From contig CAWIUG010000006.1 of the NCBI GenBank assembly GCA_963839165.1, forward strand, positions 310,001-374,000: a stretch of 64,000 nt of DNA, written 5' to 3'. Made by a program: the position numbers and the translations under genes. Source of the stretch: DATFVA01 sp963839165. GTDB lineage: Bacteria > Bacteroidota > Ignavibacteria > Ignavibacteriales > Ignavibacteriaceae. The notes beneath the pieces are model-generated. The model saw only the letters and a program-made list of their open reading frames with translations, did not search any database and was not told the DNA's origin. This document shows positions 26,941 through 36,391 of this stretch, one piece after another (position 1 is the stretch's first letter; each line of letters begins with the position of its first letter).

Positions 26941-27900
26941 CTATTGAACATTAGATTTGAACCACCTGTATGACTTTTCTATTCCGTTTCTAAGGTTAGT
27001 TTGGTATTTCCACCCCAACTTGTTTATTCTGGAAACATCCATAAGTTTTCTGGGTGTACCATCGGGTTTTGTTGTATCGTACTCAATCTTACCTGAAAAA
27101 CCTGTTATATCAGCAATCATTTCTGCAAGCTCATTGATCGTAAGATCTTCACCTGTTCCGATATTTATATGAGAAATTCCCTGCTCATAAATATTACCGG
27201 CTTCAATGTTTTCCATCAGGAAAACTATAGCTTCGGCCAGATCATCAACATAAAGGAATTCTCTCTTTGGATTCCCGGTTCCCCATAATGTAACGGAAGA
27301 ACGATTTCCTTCCACCGCCTCATGAAATTTTCTTATCATAGCAGGCAGTACGTGGGAGGTTTCTGGATTAAAATTATCATTAGGCCCGTACAAGTTAGTC
27401 GGCATAACCGAATAAAAATCACAACCATACTGTCTGAAATAGTTCTCACAAAGTTTTATCCCTGCTATTTTCGCAATAGCGTAAGGTTCGTTTGTATATT
27501 CCAGGTAATCCGAGAGGAGATATTCCTCTTTCAAAGGTTGTGGAGCGAGTTTAGGATAAATACAACTGCTGCCGAGGAAAATCAGTTTTTCAGTCTTATT
27601 TACATATGCCTGGTGGATTATGTTAGATTCAATCATCAGGTTGTCGTAAATGAAATCTGCCCTATATGTATTATTAGCAAGAATACCCCCTACTTTAGCA
27701 GCTGCTACAATCACAATTTCGGGTTTCTGGTCTGTAAAAAACTTCTCAACCTGTTCCTGCCTTATCAGGTCAAGTTCAGAAAGGTTTCGATAGATAAGGT
27801 TTATATACCCCTTAGATTCCAGTTTTCTTTTTATTGCCGAGCCTACCATTCCGGCATGCCCGGCAATATATATTTTTTTCTCTTTTAAGTTTCCGGTCAT
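26941..27900 (-). CDS. fcl: GDP-L-fucose synthase
   Basis: Epimerase-reductase that turns GDP-4-keto-6-deoxymannose into GDP-L-fucose. The 319-residue SDR begins IYIAGHAGMVGSAI, with GSSCIYPKLAPQPLKEEYLL, the catalytic YAIAKIAGIKLCENY (Tyr-x3-Lys) and NFNPETSHVLPAMIRKFHEA. All are characteristic of the WcaG/Fcl family. It pairs with gmd 12 bp downstream, giving the complete route from GDP-mannose to GDP-fucose. Confidence 0.95.
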   Translation of the reverse strand: MTGNLKEKKIYIAGHAGMVGSAIKRKLESKGYINLIYRNLSELDLIRQEQVEKFFTDQKPEIVIVAAAKVGGILANNTYRADFIYDNLMIESNIIHQAYVNKTEKLIFLGSSCIYPKLAPQPLKEEYLLSDYLEYTNEPYAIAKIAGIKLCENYFRQYGCDFYSVMPTNLYGPNDNFNPETSHVLPAMIRKFHEAVEGNRSSVTLWGTGNPKREFLYVDDLAEAIVFLMENIEAGNIYEQGISHINIGTGEDLTINELAEMIADITGFSGKIEYDTTKPDGTPRKLMDVSRINKLGWKYQTNLRNGIEKSYRWFKSNVQ

Positions 27901-27915
27901 TCTTTAAAGGCTATT

Positions 27916-29082
27916 TTATTTTTTTATAAATTCAGCAATCGTGTCGACAACAAACTTCTGTTGTTCCTTAGTCAATTCCGGGTATATCGGAAGTGCAATT
28001 GAGTCATCAGCTGCTTCCTCAGCCAGCGGAAAGTCACCTTTTTTATACCCTAAAGAAGAGAAACATTCCTGCAGATGAAACGGAACAGGATAATAAATCT
28101 CTGAACCAACTCCGCTTTCAGAAAGATGTTTCCTTATCGCATCTCTATCGTGCGCTCTTATAATATACTGATTATATATATGATAATTCTTAACCCCGGA
28201 ATCCTTATATACAGCCTCCGGGAGAAGAACCCTGTTCTTATCATCGAATTTTGTTTTTCCTGTTGATTCAGCGAGACCAGCTTCGATAAAAAGTTTTGTG
28301 TATACTTCGGCGTTCTCACGTCTTTGTGCCGACCAATCATCAAGGTGCGGCAATTTTACATTAAGCACAGCAGCCTGAATTGCATCCAGTCTGAAGTTGC
28401 CGCCTATAATTTTATGATAGTATTTGGGTTTGCCGCCATGCACACGGAGAATACGCAGTCTTTCCCCAAGCTCATCATCATTAGAAACCACAAGTCCACC
28501 GTCGCCAAAGCAGCCAAGATTTTTACTGGGGAAGAACGAATAACAGCCAATATCACCTATCGTTCCTACACGTCTGCCATCCTTGTACTGAACTCCTATT
28601 GCCTGGGCGCCATCTTCAACAACTTTCAGTTTATGCTTACGGGCAATTTCCATAATTTTATCCATCTCACAACTCTGTCCGTAAAGATGGACCGGTATAA
28701 TGGCTTTAGTTTTAGAGGTTATTCTCTTTTCAATATCATCAGGATCAATGTTAAAGGTAACAGGATCGGACTCTGCAAATACAGGCACGGCGTTCATCCT
28801 GGATACCACCCCTGCTGTTGCGAAGAAGGAGTATGTCGGGACGATTACTTCATCGCCTGGTTGTATACCCAGCGCCATTAATGCTATGAGAAGGGCGTCA
28901 GTACCCGAGGATACACCTATGGCATATTTGCATTCAAGATATTCACAAAATGCCTTCTCCATTTTTTCAACTTCAGGTCCCAGTATAAAGTATTGCGACT
29001 CGGCAATTCTGATAAGGGCCTCATCCAATTCACTTTTTAATGAATGATATTGTTTTTTTAAATCTAATAAAGGAACGGTCAT
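27916..29082 (-). CDS. DegT/DnrJ/EryC1 sugar aminotransferase (WbpE-like)
   Basis: A 388-residue PLP-dependent aminotransferase acting on a nucleotide-linked 3-keto or 4-keto sugar. Landmarks are GVSSGTDALLIALMALG, VVEDGAQAIGVQYKDGRRVG and the Schiff-base lysine in SFFPSKNLGCFGDGG. With WbpA, WbpB and WbpD homologues in the same operon, it most likely aminates the 3-keto intermediate to UDP-GlcNAc(3N)A. Because rfbA and rfbC are adjacent, action on a dTDP-keto sugar cannot be excluded. Confidence 0.85.
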   Translation of the reverse strand: MTVPLLDLKKQYHSLKSELDEALIRIAESQYFILGPEVEKMEKAFCEYLECKYAIGVSSGTDALLIALMALGIQPGDEVIVPTYSFFATAGVVSRMNAVPVFAESDPVTFNIDPDDIEKRITSKTKAIIPVHLYGQSCEMDKIMEIARKHKLKVVEDGAQAIGVQYKDGRRVGTIGDIGCYSFFPSKNLGCFGDGGLVVSNDDELGERLRILRVHGGKPKYYHKIIGGNFRLDAIQAAVLNVKLPHLDDWSAQRRENAEVYTKLFIEAGLAESTGKTKFDDKNRVLLPEAVYKDSGVKNYHIYNQYIIRAHDRDAIRKHLSESGVGSEIYYPVPFHLQECFSSLGYKKGDFPLAEEAADDSIALPIYPELTKEQQKFVVDTIAEFIKK

Positions 29083-29098
29083 ATTATTATCTCCATTT

Positions 29099-29662
29099 CT
29101 ATTTTTTCATCTCTGAATAAATAAAGTCTCTGCTTATTTCATTAAATGATTTACCACTTAAATCTTTCTGTGAAATAACAGGATGATCAACTCCCCAGTG
29201 AATATTCAACTGCGGATCATTATAAATAATAGTTCTCTCATGTTCCCGACTGTAGAAATCGGTACATTTATACAGGAAAATTGCATACTCCGAAAGAACA
29301 GAGAAACCATGTGCGAACCCCGGTGGAATCCAGAGTTGAGTATGATTTTTTTCTGACAATTCCTGAGCAACATATTTACCGAAAGTCGGAGAACCGAATC
29401 TGATATCAACAGCTATATCAAGCACATTTCCTGTAACCACCTGGCAAAGCTTTCCCTGGGCTCTACTACCGGCCTGGTAATGCAGTCCTCTTATGGTATC
29501 TTTTCCTGAGCGTGACATATTATCCTGAACAAAGTTCACATCAAGGTCATTCTCAATAAACCTGGCCTGGTTAAAAGATTCCAGGAAATATCCGCGGGCA
29601 TCCTCAAATACGTCAGGTCGAATTATCAGAACTTCAGGTATTTCTGCCTGTATAATCTGCAT
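29099..29662 (-). CDS. rfbC: RfbC, dTDP-4-keto-6-deoxyglucose 3,5-epimerase
   Basis: A 187-residue cupin epimerase of the RmlC family: GLHYQAGSRAQGKLCQVVTG, VLDIAVDIRFGSPTFGKY, and WIPPGFAHGFSVLSEYAIF with the active-site His region. It makes dTDP-4-keto-L-rhamnose. It lies between rfbA (five bp) and the aminotransferase (16 bp). The dehydratase RfbB and the reductase RfbD are absent from this window, so dTDP-rhamnose would need genes elsewhere, or RfbC serves another dTDP sugar. Confidence 0.93.
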   Translation of the reverse strand: MQIIQAEIPEVLIIRPDVFEDARGYFLESFNQARFIENDLDVNFVQDNMSRSGKDTIRGLHYQAGSRAQGKLCQVVTGNVLDIAVDIRFGSPTFGKYVAQELSEKNHTQLWIPPGFAHGFSVLSEYAIFLYKCTDFYSREHERTIIYNDPQLNIHWGVDHPVISQKDLSGKSFNEISRDFIYSEMKK

Positions 29663-29667
29663 AAAAT

Positions 29668-30537
29668 TTAATTATGGTCTTTAAGATATTTCTCCAGGTA
29701 ATCTCTATAAAGTGACTTCGGCATCGAAGAAATTAACCCTTTAAATTTCTTTTTATTTATATAATTCATCCTGTATGCTATCTCTTCTATACAGGCCACT
29801 TTTAATCCCTGTCTCTCCTCTACAACACCGAAAAAGGTTGATGCCTGCAGCAGTGCTTTTGGATTTCCGGTATCAAGCCAGGCAATGCCTCTCCCTATTT
29901 TTTCCACATTCAGATTCCCATTTTTTAAATAGGAATTGTTTACATCAGTTATTTCCAGCTCACCGCGTTTGGAAGGTTTTAACGATTTTGAGATTTTTAT
30001 AACATCATTATCATATACATACAAACCTGGTACAGCAAAATCCGATTTCGGATGTCTGGGTTTTTCTTCAATAGATTTTGCTTTGCCTTTTTTGTCAAAA
30101 TCTACAATGCCGTATCTCTGGGGATCATTAACCTGATAGCCGAATATGGTTGCACCTTTTTTATGCTTCTTCAGAGCTTTGTACCAGAAGTCAAGATAAC
30201 CGTAAAAAATATTATCACCCAGGATGAGACAAACATTGTCTCCCCCGATAAATTCTTCCCCGATGATAAAAGCCTCGGCGATTCCTTTCGGGGCTTTCTG
30301 TACAGCATAGTCTATTTTTAATCCTATTTGCGATCCATCCTCAAAAAGCTGTCTGTATAAGGGTATAGTCTCCTCATTAGATATAATGAGTATTTCACGT
30401 ATCCCTCCCAGCATAAGGATAGACATAGGATAATAGATTAAAGGTTTGTCGTATATTAAAGCCAGCTGTTTGCTGTATACCTTTGTTATGGGATAAAGAC
30501 GGGATCCGGAACCTCCCGCTAGTATAATACCTTTCAT
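29668..30537 (-). CDS. rfbA: RfbA, glucose-1-phosphate thymidylyltransferase
   Basis: Activates glucose-1-phosphate with dTTP. The 289-residue protein opens with MKGIILAGGSGSRLYPITKV, includes VSKQL-type YSKQLALIYDKPLIYYP, LILGDNIFYG and VVDF/YEEKP-type regions (SIEEKPRHPKSDFAVPGLY), and is of normal length. It is in the middle of the nucleotide-sugar operon, 28 bp after the wbpD-like gene. Confidence 0.95.
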   Translation of the reverse strand: MKGIILAGGSGSRLYPITKVYSKQLALIYDKPLIYYPMSILMLGGIREILIISNEETIPLYRQLFEDGSQIGLKIDYAVQKAPKGIAEAFIIGEEFIGGDNVCLILGDNIFYGYLDFWYKALKKHKKGATIFGYQVNDPQRYGIVDFDKKGKAKSIEEKPRHPKSDFAVPGLYVYDNDVIKISKSLKPSKRGELEITDVNNSYLKNGNLNVEKIGRGIAWLDTGNPKALLQASTFFGVVEERQGLKVACIEEIAYRMNYINKKKFKGLISSMPKSLYRDYLEKYLKDHN

Positions 30538-30564
30538 ATCTCCAGATGGTTATGATTAAAAATA

Positions 30565-31149
30565 TCAGACCTCTTTAACAAGGTTATTTTCCAACTTATA
30601 TTTTTTGCCTGATCTTTCGCAGGAAGCGAAACCTTTTTCATCAAAGATAAGTTTCTTTCCAGCTTCGCTGTACCATCCTTTTATCTTAGCAGGATTACCA
30701 ACTACCAGTGCAAAATCCGGAACATCCTTTGTAACAACTGCCCCTGCCCCCACAAATGCGAAGCGTCCTATGGTTATGCCGCAGACAATGGTAGAATTTG
30801 CACCGAGAGATGCGCCTTCCTTTACCTGGGTCTTAATATAAAATTCGGCTCCAACCTGGGGATATTTTGAACGTGGGTTAAGAATATTCGTGAAAACCAT
30901 CGATGGTCCGCAGAATACATAATCCTCAAGCTCCACACCTTCATAAACCGAAACGTTATTCTGAATTTTTACAAAGTTTCCGATGGTCACATTATTTGCG
31001 ATGTTTACATTCTGGCCAAGTATACATTTTTTGCCGATCTTTGAACCTGACTGAACATGTGTAAAATGCCATATTTTGGTGTTCTCGCCTATCTCGACGT
31101 TATCGTCAACCACTGCATACTGGTTGACATAATAATTTTTATTTTCCAT
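30565..31149 (-). CDS. left-handed beta-helix N-acetyltransferase (WbpD-like)
   Basis: A 194-residue hexapeptide-repeat transferase. The repeats run from about residue 10 to 140 (VDDNVEIGENTKIWHFTHVQ, ILGQNVNIANNVTIGNFVKI and so on), and the end CERSGKKYKLENN is typical of the WbpD/WlbB group. That group acetylates the 3-amino group of UDP-GlcNAc(3N)A. Within the operon it follows the WbpB-like oxidoreductase, supporting synthesis of UDP-2,3-diacetamido-2,3-dideoxyglucuronate. Confidence 0.85.
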   Translation of the reverse strand: MENKNYYVNQYAVVDDNVEIGENTKIWHFTHVQSGSKIGKKCILGQNVNIANNVTIGNFVKIQNNVSVYEGVELEDYVFCGPSMVFTNILNPRSKYPQVGAEFYIKTQVKEGASLGANSTIVCGITIGRFAFVGAGAVVTKDVPDFALVVGNPAKIKGWYSEAGKKLIFDEKGFASCERSGKKYKLENNLVKEV

Positions 31150-31184
31150 TTAATTCTGCTCCGGGTTTTCGAAGTTGTTATATA

Positions 31185-32183
31185 TTATTTTACCTTTGCT
31201 ATCGACTGGTCTGCTGAAAGACATGCCTGTGCTTTTTCAAGAATTTCAAGCACCTCAACCGCGTGAATGCCGTCTGTCAAAGGTTTTTCATTGTTAATTA
31301 TAGAATTGAAGAAATGTTTTTGTTCTTCCGATAGTGGCTGCTGGTTTGCAAATTCAACCACCTCAAAGTCTCCTTCAAATTTCTGAAGGGATCCATTGAT
31401 ATTTTTGAAACCTTTAGGGTAAAACTTCAGCTTATCGCTCTTAAGGCTGTCTTCGAAAACAACCATACCTTTATCTCCAATAACAACCAGCCTTTGTTCT
31501 TTAAATGGATGTAGCCAGCTGACAAAGATATGAGCATGTATGTTCCCCGGATAGGAAAGATGTGTAACGGTGGTATCCTCTATTTCACTCTGCAGAATTG
31601 TAGCGCCTTTGGCATCGACGTATACAGGATTGCTTTCAAGCAAATATTGGATCACAGAAATGTCGTGTGGTGCAAAGCTCCAAAGAATATTTTCCTCAGT
31701 TCTGATCGAGCCAAGGTTCAGCCTGTTGCTGTATATATACTGAAGTCTGCCTATTTTATCTTCCCCAATCATTTCTTTAATTTTTTTAACCGCAGGATGA
31801 TACAGCAGAACATGACCTACCATAAGCTTCATGTCTTTTCTATCAGCTATTTCCACCAGTTCCCGCGCATGTGTTGAAATCAAAGTTATCGGTTTCTCAA
31901 CAAGAACATTCTTCCCGTTCATCAAAGCTTTTTTTGCAATCTCATAATGTGTTTCTGCAGGAGTAGCAATAATAACGGCATTTATCTCCGGATTTTCGAT
32001 AACATCTTCAAGTCTGGTTGTAAATGGAATTTCAGTAGAAATACCTGCCACTTTTTCTGACGCTGCTGAGTTAAAATCGCAGACAAACTTCAGGTTCTTT
32101 CCCAATATTTGATTTGCAGTTCGTACATGATTTATTCCCCACCTTCCTGCACCTATTATTCCTAATCCTATTTCTTCAAACAT
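31185..32183 (-). CDS. Gfo/Idh/MocA-family oxidoreductase (WbpB-like)
   Basis: A 332-residue NAD-dependent sugar oxidoreductase: Rossmann GLGIIGAGRWGINHVRTA, the family motif VLVEKPIT with the catalytic Lys, and GHVLLYHPAVKKIKEM. Beside a WbpA-type dehydrogenase it is expected to oxidise UDP-GlcNAcA at carbon 3. It starts just one base after the wbpA stop, so the two are translationally linked. Confidence 0.85.
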   Translation of the reverse strand: MFEEIGLGIIGAGRWGINHVRTANQILGKNLKFVCDFNSAASEKVAGISTEIPFTTRLEDVIENPEINAVIIATPAETHYEIAKKALMNGKNVLVEKPITLISTHARELVEIADRKDMKLMVGHVLLYHPAVKKIKEMIGEDKIGRLQYIYSNRLNLGSIRTEENILWSFAPHDISVIQYLLESNPVYVDAKGATILQSEIEDTTVTHLSYPGNIHAHIFVSWLHPFKEQRLVVIGDKGMVVFEDSLKSDKLKFYPKGFKNINGSLQKFEGDFEVVEFANQQPLSEEQKHFFNSIINNEKPLTDGIHAVEVLEILEKAQACLSADQSIAKVK

Positions 32184-32184
32184 C

Positions 32185-33519
32185 TTAAGCCTTTATTATT
32201 TTACTGTTATCAGTTATTCCATGTTTAACGAAAGCATTTCTGCTGTCAAGAATTAAATTTGCATTTTTAGCAATCATCTTATAATCATAATCAGAATGAT
32301 CAGTGCTTAGTACAACAAGGTCGAATTTTGCCAGACTCTCCTTGGTTAAATCAACAGATTCCATATCAAATTGGTATTTCCTGGTTCTGGGTAATTTTGG
32401 CACGAAGGGATCATTATATGAGACTTTGCACCCTTTCTCCCGGAACAGTTCTATTAGTCTCAGGGAAGGGGATTCTCTCATATCATCAATATCTTTTTTG
32501 TACGCAATGCCAAGTATGAGCACCTTTGAACCATTTAACGATTTCTTTACGCGGTTAAGAGCCTCTCCGCCTTTCTCAACAACATAGTAAGGCATGTAAG
32601 TATTCACTTCTCCGGCAAGTTCAATAAATCTAGTATGAACTTCATACTCACGCGCTTTCCAGGTTAAATAGAAAGGATCTATAGGAATACAATGGCCGCC
32701 TAAACCGGGACCCGGGTAGAAAGGTTGGAAACCGAAAGGTTTGGTTGATGCTGCATCAATTACTTCCCATACATCTATATCCATCCTGTCGAATACCATT
32801 TTAAGTTCGTTTACAAGCGCAATGTTAACCGACCTGTAAATATTTTCCGTAAGTTTCGTTGCTTCTGCAGCTCTGGTTGAAGAAACAGGAACTGTCTTAA
32901 CAACAACATTATTGTATAGTGCCTCAGCAATCTTTAAACAGTTCGGGGTTATGCCGCCAACAACTTTAGGTATGGTCGCTGTGTTGAAACTTGGATTGTT
33001 GGGATCCTCCCTTTCAGGGGAGAATGACAGGTAAAAGTCTTTGCCTACCTCAAATTTTTTACCGCCGTCACGTTCACCTGATTTTTCAAACATAGGAAGT
33101 AAAATCTCATCGGTTGTTCCAGGATATGTAGTTGATTCAAGGGATACTAACTGTCCTTTCCTGAGGTACTTTGCTATCATTTCCGTAGTACTGACGATAT
33201 ATGTCATATCTGGTTCGCGATGCTCATCAAGAGGCGTGGGAACACAGATGATAATGGCGTCAGCTTCCGGAAGTCTGTTAAATTCCGTGGTCGCGGAGAA
33301 CCTTTTTTTATCAACAACATCCTTGATCCTTTTGGAAGCAATATGCTTGATGTAACTCTTGCCCTTATTCAGATTTTCCACCTTCGCTTCATCAAGATCG
33401 AAGCCCATAACTTTGAAACCTTTTGAGGCGAATTCCAATCCCAGGGGCAGCCCAACATAGCCTAAACCAATAATGCCTACAACAGCTGATTTATCTTTTA
33501 TTTTATTCAATAATTCCAT
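32185..33519 (-). CDS. UDP-N-acetylglucosamine 6-dehydrogenase (WbpA-like)
   Basis: A 444-residue nucleotide-sugar dehydrogenase that makes the UDP-uronate, probably UDP-GlcNAcA. It has VGIIGLGYVGLPLGLEFASK for NAD, and the catalytic Cys in GPGLGGHCIPIDPFYLTWKA, a version typical of WbpA/WecC rather than UDP-glucose dehydrogenases. A separate Ugd is at 55014-56348 with GVGYGGSCFPKD. First gene of the operon; a palindrome lies about 70 bp upstream. Confidence 0.9.
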   Translation of the reverse strand: MELLNKIKDKSAVVGIIGLGYVGLPLGLEFASKGFKVMGFDLDEAKVENLNKGKSYIKHIASKRIKDVVDKKRFSATTEFNRLPEADAIIICVPTPLDEHREPDMTYIVSTTEMIAKYLRKGQLVSLESTTYPGTTDEILLPMFEKSGERDGGKKFEVGKDFYLSFSPEREDPNNPSFNTATIPKVVGGITPNCLKIAEALYNNVVVKTVPVSSTRAAEATKLTENIYRSVNIALVNELKMVFDRMDIDVWEVIDAASTKPFGFQPFYPGPGLGGHCIPIDPFYLTWKAREYEVHTRFIELAGEVNTYMPYYVVEKGGEALNRVKKSLNGSKVLILGIAYKKDIDDMRESPSLRLIELFREKGCKVSYNDPFVPKLPRTRKYQFDMESVDLTKESLAKFDLVVLSTDHSDYDYKMIAKNANLILDSRNAFVKHGITDNSKIIKA

Positions 33520-33588
33520 AATTATCCTTCTTTTTGATAAAAGTTTGGGGAATCTTAATCTGTATCAAATCCCAGGCCGGTTATTGAG

Positions 33589-33603
33589 AAAGATTAAATC
33601 TTT
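33589..33603. promoter_or_regulatory. palindrome upstream of the nucleotide-sugar operon
   Basis: AAAGATT (33589-33595), one base, then AATCTTT (33597-33603): a perfect 7-bp inverted repeat 70-84 bp upstream of the wbpA-like ATG, inside the 195-bp gap after mgtE. It could be an operator for the operon. No regulator is assigned. Confidence 0.3.
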
Positions 33604-33714
33604 GATCCTTTGCTTAATTTTTTACAGAAACGCCATTAATTTACTTAGGAAAGCGGAAAGGACAAAATAAGAGGTACCTTATTCGTGTGACTCAGAATAA
33701 AGAAAAGTATTATT

Positions 33715-35094
33715 TCAAAGCAGGGTACCATTGAGTATAAAAATGGCCACCAGGAAATAGATTATTAGCCCAACTACGTCTACCATTGTAGCTACCAGTG
33801 GAGCGCTTGAGGTTGCAGGGTCGGCTCCCAGTTTTTTAAGAATGAAGGGGAGCATTGATCCCGAAAGCGTACCCCAGAGAACTACTCCTATTAAAGCTAT
33901 AGATACAGTTATTCCTACCAGCATCCAGTGAACACCGTAAACATCTGAGAATGCCTGCCATACAGAGATCCTGAGAAAACCTATTATTGCAAGGATTGCT
34001 CCCAGGATAACCCCGGTAATGATTTCTCTGCGCATTACAAAAAACCAATCCCTTAAGGATATTTCACCGAGCGACAAAGCACGTATTACCAGAGTTGAGG
34101 CCTGTGAACCTGAGTTTCCTCCGCTCGATATAATCAGTGGAAGGAATAGGGTAAGTACAATCGCCTTTTTTATTTCTACCTCGAATAATCCCATTGCCGT
34201 TGCTGTAAACATTTCTCCTACAAACAACAGAGCCAGCCAGCCCCCCCTCTTTTTAATCATTTCAAATAATGAAATTGAAGAATAGGCTTCTTCAAGAGCT
34301 GTCACACCCGCAATTTTATGTATGTCTTCGGTGGCCTCTTCTTCTGCTACATCAAATACGTCATCTACGGTAACTATACCAAGCAGAACTCCGAAAGAAT
34401 CTACAACCGGCAGCGCAATACGATCATATTTCTTGAATATTTCAACGGCGGTTTCCTGGTCATCATATACATTCAGTGCAATGTAATTTTCATCCATCAG
34501 GTCAAGAACCTGCTCATTAAATTCTGCCAGCAGAATATCTCTTATCCTCACATCATCAATTAACTTTCCTTTTTCATTAACAACATAGAGAGTATTTATT
34601 GTTTCCTTATCACTGCCATTTTTCCTGATGTAGTTCAATACCTCCTCAATTGACCACTCAGGTTTTACAGCCAGGTAATCGGGAGTCATAAGACGTCCGA
34701 CGCTGTCCTCAGGATACCCCAGCAGTGTCCTTGCTATCTGTCTTTCCTCGGCAGACAAAAGCATCATCATCTGGCGTGCAGCACTGCTCGGCAAGTCTTC
34801 TAACAGGGCGGTACGGTCATCAGGCGACATTTCGTTTAGTATGGATGCTACCTCTTCTTTGCCCATTGCTTTCAGCAGGGTTACCTGCATATCAAACTCA
34901 AGGTATTCAAAGGTATCAGCGGCAAGATCATGAGGAAGAACTCTGAAAACTACGGCTTGTTCATTCTCGGTAAGTTCGGCGATAAGTTCAGCGATATCAG
35001 CGGGTGACCAGTCACTTAGAACTTCCTTGAGAGTGCTTAGCTTACGCTCATCAATTAACGACTTGATTTCCGGTTGCAGCAGTTGACTCAGCAT
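33715..35094 (-). CDS. mgtE: MgtE magnesium transporter
   Basis: A 459-residue Mg2+ channel with the complete family layout. It has the N-terminal MgtE superhelix (about 5-130, SPDDRTALLEDLP), two CBS domains (about 135-260, the Mg2+ sensor), a connecting helix, and five membrane segments (about 285-459) with GGNSGSQASTLVIRALSLGE in the pore region. Mg2+ binding to the CBS part gates the channel. AGGAGAG lies before the ATG. I saw no Mg2+ riboswitch upstream. Confidence 0.95.
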   Translation of the reverse strand: MLSQLLQPEIKSLIDERKLSTLKEVLSDWSPADIAELIAELTENEQAVVFRVLPHDLAADTFEYLEFDMQVTLLKAMGKEEVASILNEMSPDDRTALLEDLPSSAARQMMMLLSAEERQIARTLLGYPEDSVGRLMTPDYLAVKPEWSIEEVLNYIRKNGSDKETINTLYVVNEKGKLIDDVRIRDILLAEFNEQVLDLMDENYIALNVYDDQETAVEIFKKYDRIALPVVDSFGVLLGIVTVDDVFDVAEEEATEDIHKIAGVTALEEAYSSISLFEMIKKRGGWLALLFVGEMFTATAMGLFEVEIKKAIVLTLFLPLIISSGGNSGSQASTLVIRALSLGEISLRDWFFVMRREIITGVILGAILAIIGFLRISVWQAFSDVYGVHWMLVGITVSIALIGVVLWGTLSGSMLPFILKKLGADPATSSAPLVATMVDVVGLIIYFLVAIFILNGTLL

Positions 35095-35248
35095 ATTTAT
35101 CTCTCCTAAAGTTTAAGTGAACCTATATATTCTACATATTCGTTATCTTTTAAAAGTAATTAAGAAAAGGTTGTAAAAAATATGTTTTAATGTCTCAAAA
35201 AACAATGTTTGAATCTATATAATAGTTAAATAAACTGAAATCCAAGTG

Positions 35249-36391
35249 ATGTATAAAATTCTTGCCGATGAAAATATTCCTTTTGCTGAAGAGGCTTTTT
35301 CCAGATTCGGACCCGTACAGCTGATCTCCGGCCGGGAGATAACTAATGAAATCCTTAAACCTTATAATATCCTGATCGTAAGGTCGGTTACAAAAGTAAA
35401 TGAACAGCTCCTGGAAGGAACCGGTGTAAAGTTCGTTGGAACCACTACCATAGGCCTTGATCATATTGATACTGATTATCTTCAGAAGATGCACATAGGC
35501 TATGCAAACGCCCCCGGGTGCAATGCTGATTCAGTGGCGGAATATATTTTTGCGGCACTCTTTAATCTGGCATCCGAAGGAAAATTCTCACTTGAAAATT
35601 ATTCAATTGGAATAATAGGCTGCGGTAATATAGGCAGCCGTGTGGCAGGAATAGCTGCTGCAGCAGGGATGAAATTATTCAAAAATGATCCGCCTCTACA
35701 GAGAAAAACGGGGAACCCTTCTTTCTGCTCGTATGAGGAGGCTGTCTCGGCCGACATAATTACATATCATGTCCCTCTTAACATTGGTGGGCCGGATAAT
35801 ACTTTTCACATGCTCTCCTCACCTCAGCTTAATTCCTTCAATAAGGGTAAAATTATTCTGAATGCCTCACGAGGCAGCGTTGTTTCTAATGATGATCTGA
35901 AGGATTATTTAACGAAGAATAAGAACAGGATTATACTTGACGTCTGGGAGGGTGAGCCATTTATTGATTTAGAATTATTGAACCTTATATGGCTGGGAAC
36001 ACCCCATATTGCAGGCTATTCACTTGAGGGAAAAGTAAATGGTACAATAATGATTTTTAACTCGCTCAGTAAATTTCTTAAGGATAACCAGAAATGGCAG
36101 CCTCCGATGCCTGCGATCAGAAATCCGGTAATAAATTATCCTGAATCCGGATCCACGGAAAGGGCTCTGGATGAGTTGATTTCGGGAATATATAATATCA
36201 GGGAAGATGATCGTCGGCTGCGTCAAATCCCATACGGACCTAAGGATGAAACAGGACACTTTTTCGACGGACTTAGAAAAAATTATCCGGTTAGAAGGGA
36301 GTTTACAAATTACACGGTTAGAATAAATAAGAATCTTAAAAGAGATATAAAAATATTGAAAGCTTTGCGATTTAAAACCAGTGAATCCTAA
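35249..36391 (+). CDS. pdxB: PdxB, erythronate-4-phosphate dehydrogenase
   Basis: Second step of the DXP-dependent vitamin B6 route. The 380-residue D-2-hydroxyacid dehydrogenase has YKILADENIPFAEEAFSRFG at the start, GTTTIGLDHIDTDYL, the NAD motif GIIGCGNIGSRVAG, and GTPHIAGYSLEGKVNG with the catalytic His. A dimerisation domain lies at the C-terminus. A GTG three bases upstream (35246) is in frame, but I prefer the ATG at 35249. It overlaps the next, opposite-strand gene by four bases at the stop. Confidence 0.93.
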   Translation: MYKILADENIPFAEEAFSRFGPVQLISGREITNEILKPYNILIVRSVTKVNEQLLEGTGVKFVGTTTIGLDHIDTDYLQKMHIGYANAPGCNADSVAEYIFAALFNLASEGKFSLENYSIGIIGCGNIGSRVAGIAAAAGMKLFKNDPPLQRKTGNPSFCSYEEAVSADIITYHVPLNIGGPDNTFHMLSSPQLNSFNKGKIILNASRGSVVSNDDLKDYLTKNKNRIILDVWEGEPFIDLELLNLIWLGTPHIAGYSLEGKVNGTIMIFNSLSKFLKDNQKWQPPMPAIRNPVINYPESGSTERALDELISGIYNIREDDRRLRQIPYGPKDETGHFFDGLRKNYPVRREFTNYTVRINKNLKRDIKILKALRFKTSES

